Part shown: positions 56,004-64,000 of the stretch, piece after piece | Layout: every line of letters starts with the position of its first letter | Position numbering within the stretch: position 1 is the first letter of the stretch | NCBI RefSeq assembly: GCF_009497155.1 | Contig: NZ_WINI01000004.1 | Coordinates: 186,001 to 250,000, forward strand | Length of the DNA: 64,000 bases | DNA from: Glaciimonas soli | GTDB lineage: Bacteria; Pseudomonadota; Gammaproteobacteria; Burkholderiales; Burkholderiaceae_D | Direction: 5' to 3' | Notes under the pieces: generated by a model | What the model saw: the letters and a program-made list of their open reading frames with translations, nothing else | What the model was told of the DNA's origin: nothing | Database searches by the model: none | Program-made: the position numbers and the translations under genes

Positions 56004-56753
56004 ATGTCTATGCCAACCTTTACACGCAGCTTGATGTTGCTAGTCGTGACTACCGCCACCTTGGCAGCCTGCGCCGGCCCAACCGCGACACCAATCAACT
56101 CATCGGCAAGCGATGAAGCGCAATTGATGGCGTCACGTTGGGAACTGGTCAAGTGGCCGGATCATGTGATACCGAATGGCGATAACGGCGAACCGGTGAT
56201 GCTGAATTTCGCCAACGAAACTGGCCAGGGACATGTCAGCGGCCGTTCGTGGTGCAATAATTTTTCCGCTACTTATGCGCTGGCATCTGCGAACAGACTG
56301 ACGATAGGTCAGGCAGTCGGCACACGAAAAATGTGTCCGGAACCAGCGATGCAATTTGAAAGCGACTTCCTCAATCAGCTGCAAACAGTAAACACTTACA
56401 GTTTCTCCGGCCCATTACTAGAAATTAGTACGAGCGACCATCAAACGTTGACGTTCCATCGTCGCGAAAAACCGAGCGCGGCAGCTAAAACTAAACTGGT
56501 TTATGTCGCCTCTGAAAAAGCACCTTGCAGCAATGGCGTAATGCGCACCACTTGCTATCAAATCCGTGAAGACAAAACCCAACCGTGGCAGCTTTGGTAT
56601 GGCGATATCGTCGGTTTCAAACCCGAGCCTGGGATAGCTTATCGCTTGCGTATCTTAGAAGAAAAAATACCAAATCCGCCGCAAGATGCCAGTTCGATCA
56701 AGTGGACACTGGATATGGTGATTGAACAAGAAGTGATTAAGTCCCGTAATTAA
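56004..56753 (+). CDS. META-domain / DUF4377 lipoprotein
   Basis: 249 aa. Lipoprotein signal peptide with lipobox LAAC (residues about 19-22). The META (HslJ-like) domain follows (SRWELVKWPDHVIPNGDNGEPVMLNF...GRSWCNNFSATYAL...KMCPEPAMQFESDFLNQL), then a C-terminal DUF4377-like domain (KLVYVASEKAPCSNGVMRTTCYQIREDKTQPWQLWYGDIVGFKPEPGIAYRLRI). AAGGA precedes the ATG. META proteins relate to heat-shock and antibiotic tolerance but the mechanism is unclear. Confidence 0.87.
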   Translation: MSMPTFTRSLMLLVVTTATLAACAGPTATPINSSASDEAQLMASRWELVKWPDHVIPNGDNGEPVMLNFANETGQGHVSGRSWCNNFSATYALASANRLTIGQAVGTRKMCPEPAMQFESDFLNQLQTVNTYSFSGPLLEISTSDHQTLTFHRREKPSAAAKTKLVYVASEKAPCSNGVMRTTCYQIREDKTQPWQLWYGDIVGFKPEPGIAYRLRILEEKIPNPPQDASSIKWTLDMVIEQEVIKSRN

Positions 56754-56773
56754 TTACTGTGTAACGGATAAGG

Positions 56774-56810
56774 AAAAGCCTGCAATCGATGAGATTGCAG
56801 GCTTTTTTAT
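56774..56810 (+). terminator. Terminator of the META lipoprotein gene
   Basis: Perfect 14-bp stem AAAAGCCTGCAATC/GATTGCAGGCTTTT, loop GATGA, followed by TTATTT. Bidirectional in form: it also lies at the 3' side of the convergent aldehyde dehydrogenase. Confidence 0.93.
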
Positions 56811-56846
56811 TTAGCCAGACCAGGCAGATAACTGCCAGGCGCTGAA

Positions 56847-58295
56847 TCAGACTGTCTTGATGAACAGGGAAATCAGCTTGCGCGTGGTGGCGGTGTAAGG
56901 CGGGTAAAACATCTTCGCCAGCATGATGCGACCGCGCACTACCGCACGCTCGTGAGAAAACGCCAGGAAACCGTAGTGGCCATGGCCGCTGCCGATGCCG
57001 GAATTATTGACGCCGCCGAAGGGCAGATTCCCGTGTAGGAACTGCACCACGCAATGGTTAATACAGGCACCGCCGGAAGTGGTCTGTTGCATTATCTTGT
57101 CGATGTTTGCCTGCTTGCGGCTCCAGACATATAGCGCCAGCGGCTTGGGGTCGGCATTGATACGCGCGATAACTGTATCCAGATCGGTAAAGCTGATGAT
57201 GGGCAGCAGCGGCCCAAAGATTTCCTCGCTCATGATCTTGGCGTCGTCCGGAATATCGTCGATCAGGGTCGGCGCGATATAGCGCAGTCCGGTGTCGACC
57301 TGGCCACCGGTCACCACCCGTGCGCCGCGTGCCTTGGCGTCATCCAGCAGAACCTTGACGCGTTCGGCATGGCGTTCGTTGACGATGCGCGCCAGGAATG
57401 GACTCTCGGCCTGCTCCGCCTCCTTGCCATATGCGTCTTCCAGCGCAGCGATGCAATGCTGCAGAAAGGCGTCCTTGACGCTGGCGTGCACATACACATG
57501 ATCCGGTGCAATACAGGTCTGGCCGTTGTTGGTGAACTTGGCCCACAGAATATTCCGGGCAGCCGCCGCCAAGTCAGCCGTATCATCGACGATGGTCGGC
57601 GATTTCCCGCCCAGCTCCAGCGTCACGCTGGTCAAATGCTTTGCGGCAGCGGCCATGACGATCTTGCCAACCGCCGGAGAACCGGTAAAGAAGATGTGAT
57701 CGAAGGGCAGCTCCAGCAACGCCTGCGCCACCGATGCCGGTCCTTCGAACAACGCCACTTCGTCCTCTGCGAATACTTCACGCAGGATTTTGTCAATCAC
57801 GGCGGACGCATGCGGCGTCATTTCCGAAGGCTTGATGATCACCGCGTTGCCAGCGGCCAGCGCCGATACCAGCGGCCCTAAGCTTAGGTTGACCGGATAG
57901 TTCCAGGGTGCCACTATCAGTACTCGCCCCTTGGGTTCATATTGCGTATAACCCTGAGTACCGACCGACAGCCGCGACGGCCACACTTTCTTGGGCTTCA
58001 TCCAGCTGCCTAGTTTGCGGATGGCGTCATTTGCTTCGGCGATCACCGGCAGGATTTCAGTCAGCTCGACCTCTGCTGCCGGCTTGCCGAAATCGGCAAA
58101 GCCAGCAGCAATAATCGCCTCGCGATTGGCCAACACTGCCGCTTTTAATTTGCGGATCTTGGCGACGCGTTCGGCTTTACCAGATTGCCGCAGGTGCAAC
58201 GCGGTTGCGCGTTGCTGCTCAAACACACGCTGGATTTCGCTTTTGATCTGGTCGCACTCAAGCTCAGCCGTGGCTTCGTTCACGATAGCGTTCAT
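56847..58295 (-). CDS. ALDH3-class (coniferyl-type) aldehyde dehydrogenase
   Basis: 482-aa aldehyde dehydrogenase of the class-3/coniferyl-aldehyde group, which lacks the N-terminal extension of ALDH1/2. Catalytic Asn132 (APWNYP), Glu227 (VTLELGGK) and Cys261 (NNGQTCIAPDHV). The tail has LPFGGVNNSGIGSGHGHYGFLAFSHERAV. GAGG lies about 7 nt before the ATG. Substrates may be long-chain or aromatic aldehydes. OmpW, nearby on the same strand, is often linked to hydrophobic substrate uptake. Confidence 0.92.
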   Translation of the reverse strand: MNAIVNEATAELECDQIKSEIQRVFEQQRATALHLRQSGKAERVAKIRKLKAAVLANREAIIAAGFADFGKPAAEVELTEILPVIAEANDAIRKLGSWMKPKKVWPSRLSVGTQGYTQYEPKGRVLIVAPWNYPVNLSLGPLVSALAAGNAVIIKPSEMTPHASAVIDKILREVFAEDEVALFEGPASVAQALLELPFDHIFFTGSPAVGKIVMAAAAKHLTSVTLELGGKSPTIVDDTADLAAAARNILWAKFTNNGQTCIAPDHVYVHASVKDAFLQHCIAALEDAYGKEAEQAESPFLARIVNERHAERVKVLLDDAKARGARVVTGGQVDTGLRYIAPTLIDDIPDDAKIMSEEIFGPLLPIISFTDLDTVIARINADPKPLALYVWSRKQANIDKIMQQTTSGGACINHCVVQFLHGNLPFGGVNNSGIGSGHGHYGFLAFSHERAVVRGRIMLAKMFYPPYTATTRKLISLFIKTV

Positions 58296-58355
58296 GTTCT
58301 GCCTCTGGTATTTATTTTTATGTAAGTAATGTCAAACAATCGATTTGAAAACGCT

Positions 58356-58423
58356 GGTCATTCCCGCCAACGCGGGAATCCATGTTAACCCAAGGTGGAT
58401 CCCCGTGTCCGCGAGGATGGCGA
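58356..58423. repeat. dRS3-like bipartite repeat
   Basis: GGTCATTCCCGCCAACGCGGGAATCCATG and an inverted, decayed second half (GGATCCCCGTGTCCGCGAGG). The 330-bp gap between the aldehyde dehydrogenase and ompW shows nothing else. Confidence 0.75.
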
Positions 58424-58625
58424 TGCGGAGGTTGCTTGCCGAGCTTGCATCTGCAATTCAAATCTGTTTTTGTATCTTACTTGCAGCGCGTTGAATGAAA
58501 GGCGTTCAAAAGCATTCAAAAGCGAAACGCGCCGAATACCAAGTATCTTGGTCGACCGCCCGACCTGTCGTTTCCGCCGGAGGCTCGCTCTGAGCCTTCG
58601 GCGCGTTACCTCAATATCAATCCGC

Positions 58626-59351
58626 TTAGAATTTATAACCAACTGTCAGTGTAGACACCAAAGGATCAAGTGTGATTTTAGTAGTGCTATGGACCGTGCC
58701 TGTCGGTGTTTCCGTACTCAGATCAGCCTTGGTACTCAATTTGACATAGGCCAGGGATGCGTTAACAGACCAATTATTGTTGATATTGTAGACAAAACCG
58801 ACATTCGCGATTGGCACAAAGGAGCTGCTCAGTTTTGCGCTGGTTGAAGCAGACGGATTGCCGGCCGCGACAAGGCCGAGTAATTGCGTCAAATTGTTCG
58901 TCAACTTAATATCGGAATACCAGACGTAAGCAACACCGCCACCGAGGTAGGGACGGAATGTACTGGTGGCCTCGCCAAAGTAATATTTTCCTAGCAACGC
59001 CGGACTCCACTGTTTTGCAGTCGCAATCTGCCCAAGCCCTTGGAGCAGCGCTCCTTGTCCATAGAGTTTGAATGTTGGTGGAACTCCCATATCCGCAGTT
59101 ACTGCGAAATTGTCAGTGAAGAAATGGCTGAAATCCACTAGCAAGGTATCAGCGTTGCTGACTCTCGCACCTGTGCCTGGAATAGCATTTCCGTTAACGG
59201 ATAACAGTTCGCTCGATTGGTTGAGACTGACATGAGCCCAACCTACATTGACGACGTTATCGCCAGCTTGTTGCGCCATGGCAGGTGCTGCAAATGCCGC
59301 CAATACCGATAAAGCAGCGAGTTTCGATAATGCTGTAAATTGCTTCTTCAA
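58626..59351 (-). CDS. OmpW-family outer-membrane protein
   Basis: 241 aa, eight-stranded barrel: signal peptide KKQFTALSKLAALSVLAAFAAPAMA, then QQAGDNVVNVGWAHVSLNQSS, and the last strand PLVSTLTVGYKF ending in Phe. The frame is open further (to 59411), but a TTG at 59351 lies 7 nt after GGAG and begins exactly at a perfect signal peptide, so TTG is taken as the start. OmpW/AlkL proteins let hydrophobic molecules cross the outer membrane. Confidence 0.9.
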   Translation of the reverse strand: MKKQFTALSKLAALSVLAAFAAPAMAQQAGDNVVNVGWAHVSLNQSSELLSVNGNAIPGTGARVSNADTLLVDFSHFFTDNFAVTADMGVPPTFKLYGQGALLQGLGQIATAKQWSPALLGKYYFGEATSTFRPYLGGGVAYVWYSDIKLTNNLTQLLGLVAAGNPSASTSAKLSSSFVPIANVGFVYNINNNWSVNASLAYVKLSTKADLSTETPTGTVHSTTKITLDPLVSTLTVGYKF

Positions 59352-59614
59352 GTGTCTTCTCCAAATTTGTATTTGATTTTTTATAGTGCTCTTCATTACA
59401 CGATGCGCCATATTTTTAGCGCTTTGCAGTACCGGTCAATTTAAGTTGCCTACCCTCCTACTCCAGTATTAGTCTGAATCTGCGTATCTTTATTGTTACC
59501 TGTAAAAAACAATTGCTGCACGATTCTATTTCATTGAATTCCAATTCAATAGCAATTCTTCGCTCAGCCAGCAGTCAGTTAAGCCCGCCGCGTTCAAGCC
59601 AGTTAACGGCCATA

Positions 59615-60640
59615 TCACCAGCGCGAGAAATGCTCCTCGGTCACACCCACCAAGTGCTGCACCAGCCGTGGCTCAGCATTCGGTTCCGGTTTGACCCAAC
59701 CGCTGAAACTACCTATCGGCTGGATATAACGCGTAACGGCGATCAACAGATTCTTGTTTTCGCGACGAGCACCTTCCGGCATGAATGTCAGATCCAGCAA
59801 ACCGTCGTCGGTATAAATATGCCAGGGTGCTAACGGCGTGACTGGGTCATATTCGAAATGCGCGTGGCCCAGCGGATACAACTGGCCGTCCAGCCACAGC
59901 ACGTTTTCTTGATTGCCGAAATAACCGGACTGCAAGTTGAAACCGATATCCAGTCCGTGTGCCGATGCCCAGCGCCATTCGGTTTCGCGCGCCAGCAAGC
60001 CGTTGGAATAGTCGGCGCTGGCAACACCGCCCTGCAAATCAAAACGCTGGTCGCCTACCAGCACCTTGCCGCTGAGCGGCATGCCAGGCGATTTTTGGGT
60101 CGCATGCACCGAACCGTTGGCGATCGGTCCGACCGCCAGCAACTGCGGTGTTGCGCCGCTGTCGTCGAATTCGGCTTCGATGCTGAACTGCTTGCTGTGC
60201 AAACTGAGTTGGTGCTTGCCGCCATGCGCACCGACCGGCGGCTGATAACTGATGCGGTGGCCGAAGCAGTTGAAGCGGCTCGCGCCGCCCGGCTGCTCGC
60301 TGACATGGGCGCTCAGGCCGGGGATGCCGTCCTGTGAAAAACTGGCGATCTGCTTACCCTGCAGGCGATCGAAGACATAGGCGAAGGCAGTATTGGTCCA
60401 GCCGACGTCGACAATCGCGATGCCGCAGAACAGTTCTGGTGTTGACAGCGCTACATACTGCCAGCGTTTGTGATGGAAACGCCGCCACCAACCACTGCGA
60501 GCGAAAGGTGCGGCCAGGGTTGACCAGTCGATGGTACCGGTCTGCCCGGCATAGCGGCCCATGCGCGGCTGGCCGCTCGCATCGACGACGTTAGCGGGAG
60601 CCACGGGCAAGTTTTGTATGGCTGTTGAAGAAAATGTCAT
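59615..60640 (-). CDS. DUF2804 protein
   Basis: 341-aa protein without signal peptide or helices; beta-rich. Typical DUF2804 segments are WSTLAAPFARSGWWRRFHHKRWQYVAL, YVFDRLQGKQIASFSQDGIPG, LLARETEWRWASAHG and SGYFGNQENVLWLDGQLYPLG. Resembles the lipocalin-like AttH/CrtC fold as I recall; no known reaction. Its start overlaps the stop of the sterol-desaturase gene (ATGA), so the two are coupled and probably act on the same lipid. Confidence 0.82.
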   Translation of the reverse strand: MTFSSTAIQNLPVAPANVVDASGQPRMGRYAGQTGTIDWSTLAAPFARSGWWRRFHHKRWQYVALSTPELFCGIAIVDVGWTNTAFAYVFDRLQGKQIASFSQDGIPGLSAHVSEQPGGASRFNCFGHRISYQPPVGAHGGKHQLSLHSKQFSIEAEFDDSGATPQLLAVGPIANGSVHATQKSPGMPLSGKVLVGDQRFDLQGGVASADYSNGLLARETEWRWASAHGLDIGFNLQSGYFGNQENVLWLDGQLYPLGHAHFEYDPVTPLAPWHIYTDDGLLDLTFMPEGARRENKNLLIAVTRYIQPIGSFSGWVKPEPNAEPRLVQHLVGVTEEHFSRW

Positions 60641-61545
60641 TGGGATTGCACCGAAGACTGATGGGTACTGGCGCGCTCATACTCAGGTGGCGCCCACAGA
60701 TGTTTCAAGCGTTGCCACAGACTACCTGGCTGCGCCACGTCACGCCACATTGCGATAAATTCGTGGAAGTTGAGGGTTAGCAGATTGTGGCTGTGAACCT
60801 GACGTTTGATGCCGTAATCGACGGCTTCCTGTTCTTCGACGTAGGTGCCGAACATGCGGTCGAAAATGATCAGCACACCGCCATAGTTCTTGTCGATGTA
60901 GCAGTCATTGCGGCCGTGATGGGCGCGATGATTGCTGGGCGTGTCGAACCAGTATTCCAGCACAGGATGTAGCTTGCCGACACTTTCAGTGTGGATGAAG
61001 AACTGATACACCAGATCGCACGCATACAGGATGAACACCACTGCCGGATGCACGCCCAGCAGCACCAGCGGCATGAAAAACAGCCACCAGCCGGTGATTG
61101 GATAGAGCAGTGACTGGCGCATGGCGGTCGTCATGTTCATGTGTTCGCCACTGTGATGTACCACATGGGCAGTCCAGAACCAGCGTACACGATGACTGCA
61201 GCGATGAAACCAGTAGTAACAAAATTCGACGCCAAGGAAAATGGGCAGCAGAGTCCAGCCGTTGATAGCAATCGTAAAGAAACGATGGTGCCAGAACCAG
61301 AATACCGCAGCCCCTACGAATATCACATGCGCCGCCAGTTCGAACAACTGATAACTGCCGCCGAGATTGAGGTTGGTGAGAATATCTTTCCAATAGAACT
61401 GCTGCCCTGCGCCGCGCTTACGCATGACTTGCCATTCGATGGCAAAGGCAATCAGGAACATAGGCGTCATGCCGATCAGCACCACCTGCTTCCATTCTAT
61501 ATGAGCGCCGAATGTGGATTCCATCCAGGCAATCAGATCCATCAT
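60637..61545 (-). CDS. Sterol-desaturase/fatty-acid-hydroxylase family protein
   Basis: 302-aa integral-membrane di-iron enzyme with four or so helices and the eight-histidine signature: WFHRCSHRVRWFWTAHVVHHSGEHMN and HTESVGKLHPVLEYWFDTPSNHRAHHGRND. It uses O2 to hydroxylate or desaturate lipids. The start at 61545 is chosen (ATG 9 nt after GGAG); the frame reaches 61566. Divergent from an AraC regulator; forms an operon with DUF2804. Substrate unknown. Confidence 0.9.
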   Translation of the reverse strand: MMDLIAWMESTFGAHIEWKQVVLIGMTPMFLIAFAIEWQVMRKRGAGQQFYWKDILTNLNLGGSYQLFELAAHVIFVGAAVFWFWHHRFFTIAINGWTLLPIFLGVEFCYYWFHRCSHRVRWFWTAHVVHHSGEHMNMTTAMRQSLLYPITGWWLFFMPLVLLGVHPAVVFILYACDLVYQFFIHTESVGKLHPVLEYWFDTPSNHRAHHGRNDCYIDKNYGGVLIIFDRMFGTYVEEQEAVDYGIKRQVHSHNLLTLNFHEFIAMWRDVAQPGSLWQRLKHLWAPPEYERASTHQSSVQSQ

Positions 61546-61643
61546 GATGTACCGCTCCATGCGCATAGTTGATCTACTGGATTCTAGCTCTGGGGAAACT
61601 TAAAGGCTTGACCGCGACAGACAATTATTTGACAATTCTCGCC

Positions 61644-62678
61644 ATGCATCCAACCATCGCAGAACAGCCGGTCCGCGGCGTTGTCCCCAGCACCTACGTG
61701 CGGCTATTGTATGAGTACCTTGAAAAACGGGGTGTGGCAACTGCCGCCTTATTGGGCGTCGCCGCGCCGGAAGCGGCCGACCGCGGCTCGCTGCGTTATC
61801 CGGTGACCGCCTGGCGCACCTTGCTGCAGCGCGCTGCCGAACACCTGCATGATCCCTTGCTCGGCCTGCATCTGGGTCAGACCATTACACCGGCGCATTT
61901 CGGTGTGATGGGCTACGTACTGCTGGCTTGTCCGAACCTCGGTGCGGCGCTGGCGCGTACCATGCAATACCAACGTCTGTTGTATGACGTCAATCCGATG
62001 CGCAGCACAATGGACGGCAGCGATCTGCTGCTGGAATGGGGTATCGAACAGGGCCGACCCGGACCGCTGGTGGACGAGTGCGCCATCACCGCGCTGCTGC
62101 AACTGATCAACAACGCGACCGGCCGCCGCATCGTCGCTACTGAAATCCGTTTCGTCAATCCTGCGCCGGCCGACATTCAACCCTATCGGGAATGGTTCGG
62201 CTGTCCGGTATTGTTCGATCAGCCGGAGACCTCCATTCGCTTTCCACAAACACTGCTGGCTTTACCGTTGCGGCAGCCGGATACAGTACTGCTAAATGTT
62301 CTGGAAAGACAGGCGGATGACTTGATGGCGCAATTGCCGCCCAGCGACGATTTCGAACAGGCGGTGCGCCGCTGCATCGCCCGTTTGGTACGCGAAGGTC
62401 AGCCGGAACTGGACCTGGTCGCCAACGAGCTGCACGTTTCGACCCGCACCTTGCATCGCCGGCTGGCTGCCAGCGGCATCAACTTCAAAGAACTGCGCGA
62501 GAACATCCGTCAACGCCTCGCCGAAGATTATCTGGCCGATCCACGCCTGCAACTGGCTGAAATAGCCCAACTGCTGGGCTATTCCGAGCAAAGCGCTTTT
62601 ACCCGAGCATTCCGGCGCTGGAACGGACAAGCGCCGTATGCTTATCGGCTGAGCTTGCTTAGTTCCGCGGCCAACTGA
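61644..62678 (+). CDS. AraC-family regulator
   Basis: 344-aa transcription factor: N-terminal arabinose-binding-like (PF12625-type) domain (GVVPSTYVRLLYEYLEKRGVATAALLG...LGLHLGQTITPAHFGVMGYVLLACPNLGAAL) and C-terminal two-part HTH (DLVANELHVSTRTLHRRLAASGINFKELRENIRQRLAEDYL...AEIAQLLGYSEQSAFTRAFRRWNGQAPYAYR). It resembles OruR/ArgR-type activators of lipid or hydrocarbon genes. Start at 61644 is the first ATG; upstream frame begins with TTG. Divergent from the desaturase-DUF2804 operon, which it probably controls. Confidence 0.9.
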   Translation: MHPTIAEQPVRGVVPSTYVRLLYEYLEKRGVATAALLGVAAPEAADRGSLRYPVTAWRTLLQRAAEHLHDPLLGLHLGQTITPAHFGVMGYVLLACPNLGAALARTMQYQRLLYDVNPMRSTMDGSDLLLEWGIEQGRPGPLVDECAITALLQLINNATGRRIVATEIRFVNPAPADIQPYREWFGCPVLFDQPETSIRFPQTLLALPLRQPDTVLLNVLERQADDLMAQLPPSDDFEQAVRRCIARLVREGQPELDLVANELHVSTRTLHRRLAASGINFKELRENIRQRLAEDYLADPRLQLAEIAQLLGYSEQSAFTRAFRRWNGQAPYAYRLSLLSSAAN

Positions 62679-63057
62679 GATCCATCGTCAAATCGATAGC
62701 GGCCACAAGGTCTGCTTCCGCCCTCTCCTTTTCAGGTCGTTCGCGCCTGGCGTTTTGCTGAGTCGCTTCTGACACGCTTTGGACAGCAAGTAAGCCGCGG
62801 CCATCTGCGATATTTTCACAACTCAATTTTTCCGAACGCAACACACTAATTCATCCGACGCAATGGACGGCTTACTCTAAATGCACCGCTCACTCTGAAC
62901 GGCTTGTTGTTTTTAGAAAACCTGAAAGTTGTGACATCAGGAAGTAATATTTCTTATTGACAATAGAATATGATGCGAATGCATGCAGCCCTCACTGACC
63001 GATGCGCCCATGCACTTTTGCCGACTATAACGATCATTCCCATAATAGGATAAATTC
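62679..63057. other. 379-bp gap before the truncated lipoprotein gene
   Basis: Contains a TTGACA (62958-62963) and a nearby TATGAT but not at promoter spacing; AATAGGATAA before the start provides a ribosome site. No gene or repeat is seen. Confidence 0.5.
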
Positions 63058-64000
63058 ATGAAACCTCGTTCCCTGGCGCTGGCATGCGCGACGCTAGTCT
63101 ATCTGAGTGGCTGCAGCAGCAGTGGCGGTAGTTCGTCCGGCAGCACCGTAAGTGGCGTCGCGGCGAGCGGCAAAGCACTGGTTGGCGTCACCGTCACCAT
63201 CACCGACAGCAGCGGCCAGAACATTCAGACAGCACTCACCGATGCCAACGGCAAATTCACACTGGCTCTCAAAGGTACTGCACCGTTCGTTTTGACAGCG
63301 CCGTTCAACGATGCCGACGGCAGTGCCGCGACGCTGTCTTCAGTCATCAATCCGAGCTCTGCACCGGGAAGTACAGGCAGTCCTGTGCAAGCCAATCTCA
63401 ATCCACTGACCTCCCTGATCACCCAGCGCGTGCTCGGCCTGATTCCGAACGGCAGCCCGACTGCAGCACAAATCGGCGCCGCCAACATCAGTGCGGCCAG
63501 CATATCGAAAGCTGTCAGCGACGTCTCTTTGCCACTGCAGCCTTTGTTTACCGCGCTTAATGTCCCCGCCTCTGAAACCAGCGATCCGATAGGTAGCACG
63601 GTATACCAAGCCACTGCCGGCGACCCGCTCGACAATCTATTCGACCTGACGCACTTCACAGTCCATACCGGACAGATCGCTGTCGGCACCGACGCCAATC
63701 GAGCGGTGCTGACGATTCCGGCCACCGGCAACATCACGAGTGTGTTGCCAGCCACCGCAATCCAGTCCGTGGTGGCGTTAAACAATGGGCCGACCAGCAC
63801 GCCGATCCAGAACGTCATCGTAGTCGTCGGCGAAAACCAAACCTTCGATGCGGTATTCGGTGCTTATCAACCGCCGCAGGGCCAAACCGTGAAGAACCTG
63901 TTATCGCAAGGCATCATTAACGTCGACGGCAGCCCCGGCCCGAACTTTAATCTGGCGCTGCAAAACCAGGGCACAACCCAGACTGTTTATACAGTTAACC
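63058..64000 (+). CDS. Lipoprotein with phosphoesterase-family start, truncated by window
   Basis: Begins at the ATG at 63058 and runs open to the window edge (314 codons). Lipoprotein signal peptide with lipobox LSGC, then a serine/glycine linker and a carboxypeptidase-regulatory-like beta domain (VSGVAASGKALVGVTVTITDSSGQNIQTALTDANGKFTLAL). At about residue 260 the phosphoesterase motif starts: NVIVVVGENQTFDAVFGAYQP, as in acid phosphatases and phospholipase C-type enzymes (PF04185). The catalytic C-terminal portion is outside the window. On the minus strand there are only shadows. Confidence 0.78.
   Translation, partial: MKPRSLALACATLVYLSGCSSSGGSSSGSTVSGVAASGKALVGVTVTITDSSGQNIQTALTDANGKFTLALKGTAPFVLTAPFNDADGSAATLSSVINPSSAPGSTGSPVQANLNPLTSLITQRVLGLIPNGSPTAAQIGAANISAASISKAVSDVSLPLQPLFTALNVPASETSDPIGSTVYQATAGDPLDNLFDLTHFTVHTGQIAVGTDANRAVLTIPATGNITSVLPATAIQSVVALNNGPTSTPIQNVIVVVGENQTFDAVFGAYQPPQGQTVKNLLSQGIINVDGSPGPNFNLALQNQGTTQTVYTVN

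Overview
The window looks like chromosome of a Burkholderiales betaproteobacterium, most likely family Oxalobacteraceae (Glaciimonas/Herminiimonas/Collimonas-like). This rests on the Burkholderia-type porins, the nba-type 3-hydroxyanthranilate operon, the LuxI/LuxR pair with a third gene between them, and the many dispersed REP/dRS3-like hairpins. No prophage, insertion sequence, CRISPR, tRNA or rRNA was seen. Genus is a guess; a family-level placement is reasonable.

1-16 kb is catabolic. A truncated LysR regulator precedes a tightly packed operon in the order nbaE-X-H-J-I-G-F-C-D plus an amino-acid permease. It encodes the full lower route from 3-hydroxyanthranilate through 2-amino-3-carboxymuconate semialdehyde, 2-aminomuconate, 4-oxalocrotonate and 4-hydroxy-2-oxovalerate to pyruvate and acetyl-CoA. 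Kynureninase (kynU, 14.8-16.0 kb, minus strand) could feed it from hydroxykynurenine, but kynA, kynB, kynurenine monooxygenase and the nitrobenzoate enzymes nbaA/B are not in the window. Between them lie a hemolysin-III/PAQR membrane protein and a minus-strand group: monohaem cytochrome c, a 596-aa secreted LVIVD-repeat protein, and a porin.

16.6-22.3 kb is a MarR-controlled tripartite efflux operon (regulator, NodT-type outer-membrane lipoprotein, EmrA, EmrB) and a histidine phosphatase. 22.3-24.7 kb is an IlvI-like acetolactate synthase without a small subunit, divergent from an Lrp-type regulator across a perfect palindrome. 24.9-28.2 kb holds RDD, SDR, a small acidic-tailed protein, a slipin and an orphan HipB-like regulator. 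28.4-30.6 kb is a quorum-sensing locus (luxI, an unknown gene, luxR) with a very good lux box upstream of luxI.

30.9-56.8 kb is mixed housekeeping and transport: RhlE-type helicase, VOC and SRPBCC proteins, LLM flavoprotein, cysteine hydrolase, 2OG oxygenase, a CLC-F type fluoride exporter, YegD-type Hsp70, porin, Lrp/DadA pair, Bcr and RarD transporters, EttA, DUF4337, a cytochrome c fusion, EamA exporter, methyltransferase, ArgP/ArgO lysine-arginine export pair, MscS, HisC, a YbjJ-like MFS protein that appears to begin at ATC, and a META-domain lipoprotein.

56.8-64 kb appears more GC-rich in parts: an ALDH3-class aldehyde dehydrogenase, OmpW, and a DUF2804 + sterol-desaturase pair divergent from an AraC regulator, ending in a truncated lipoprotein with a phosphoesterase-family start. 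Three hairpin repeat families, a roughly 210-bp composite hairpin element and a 108-bp MITE-like element occupy several intergenic gaps.
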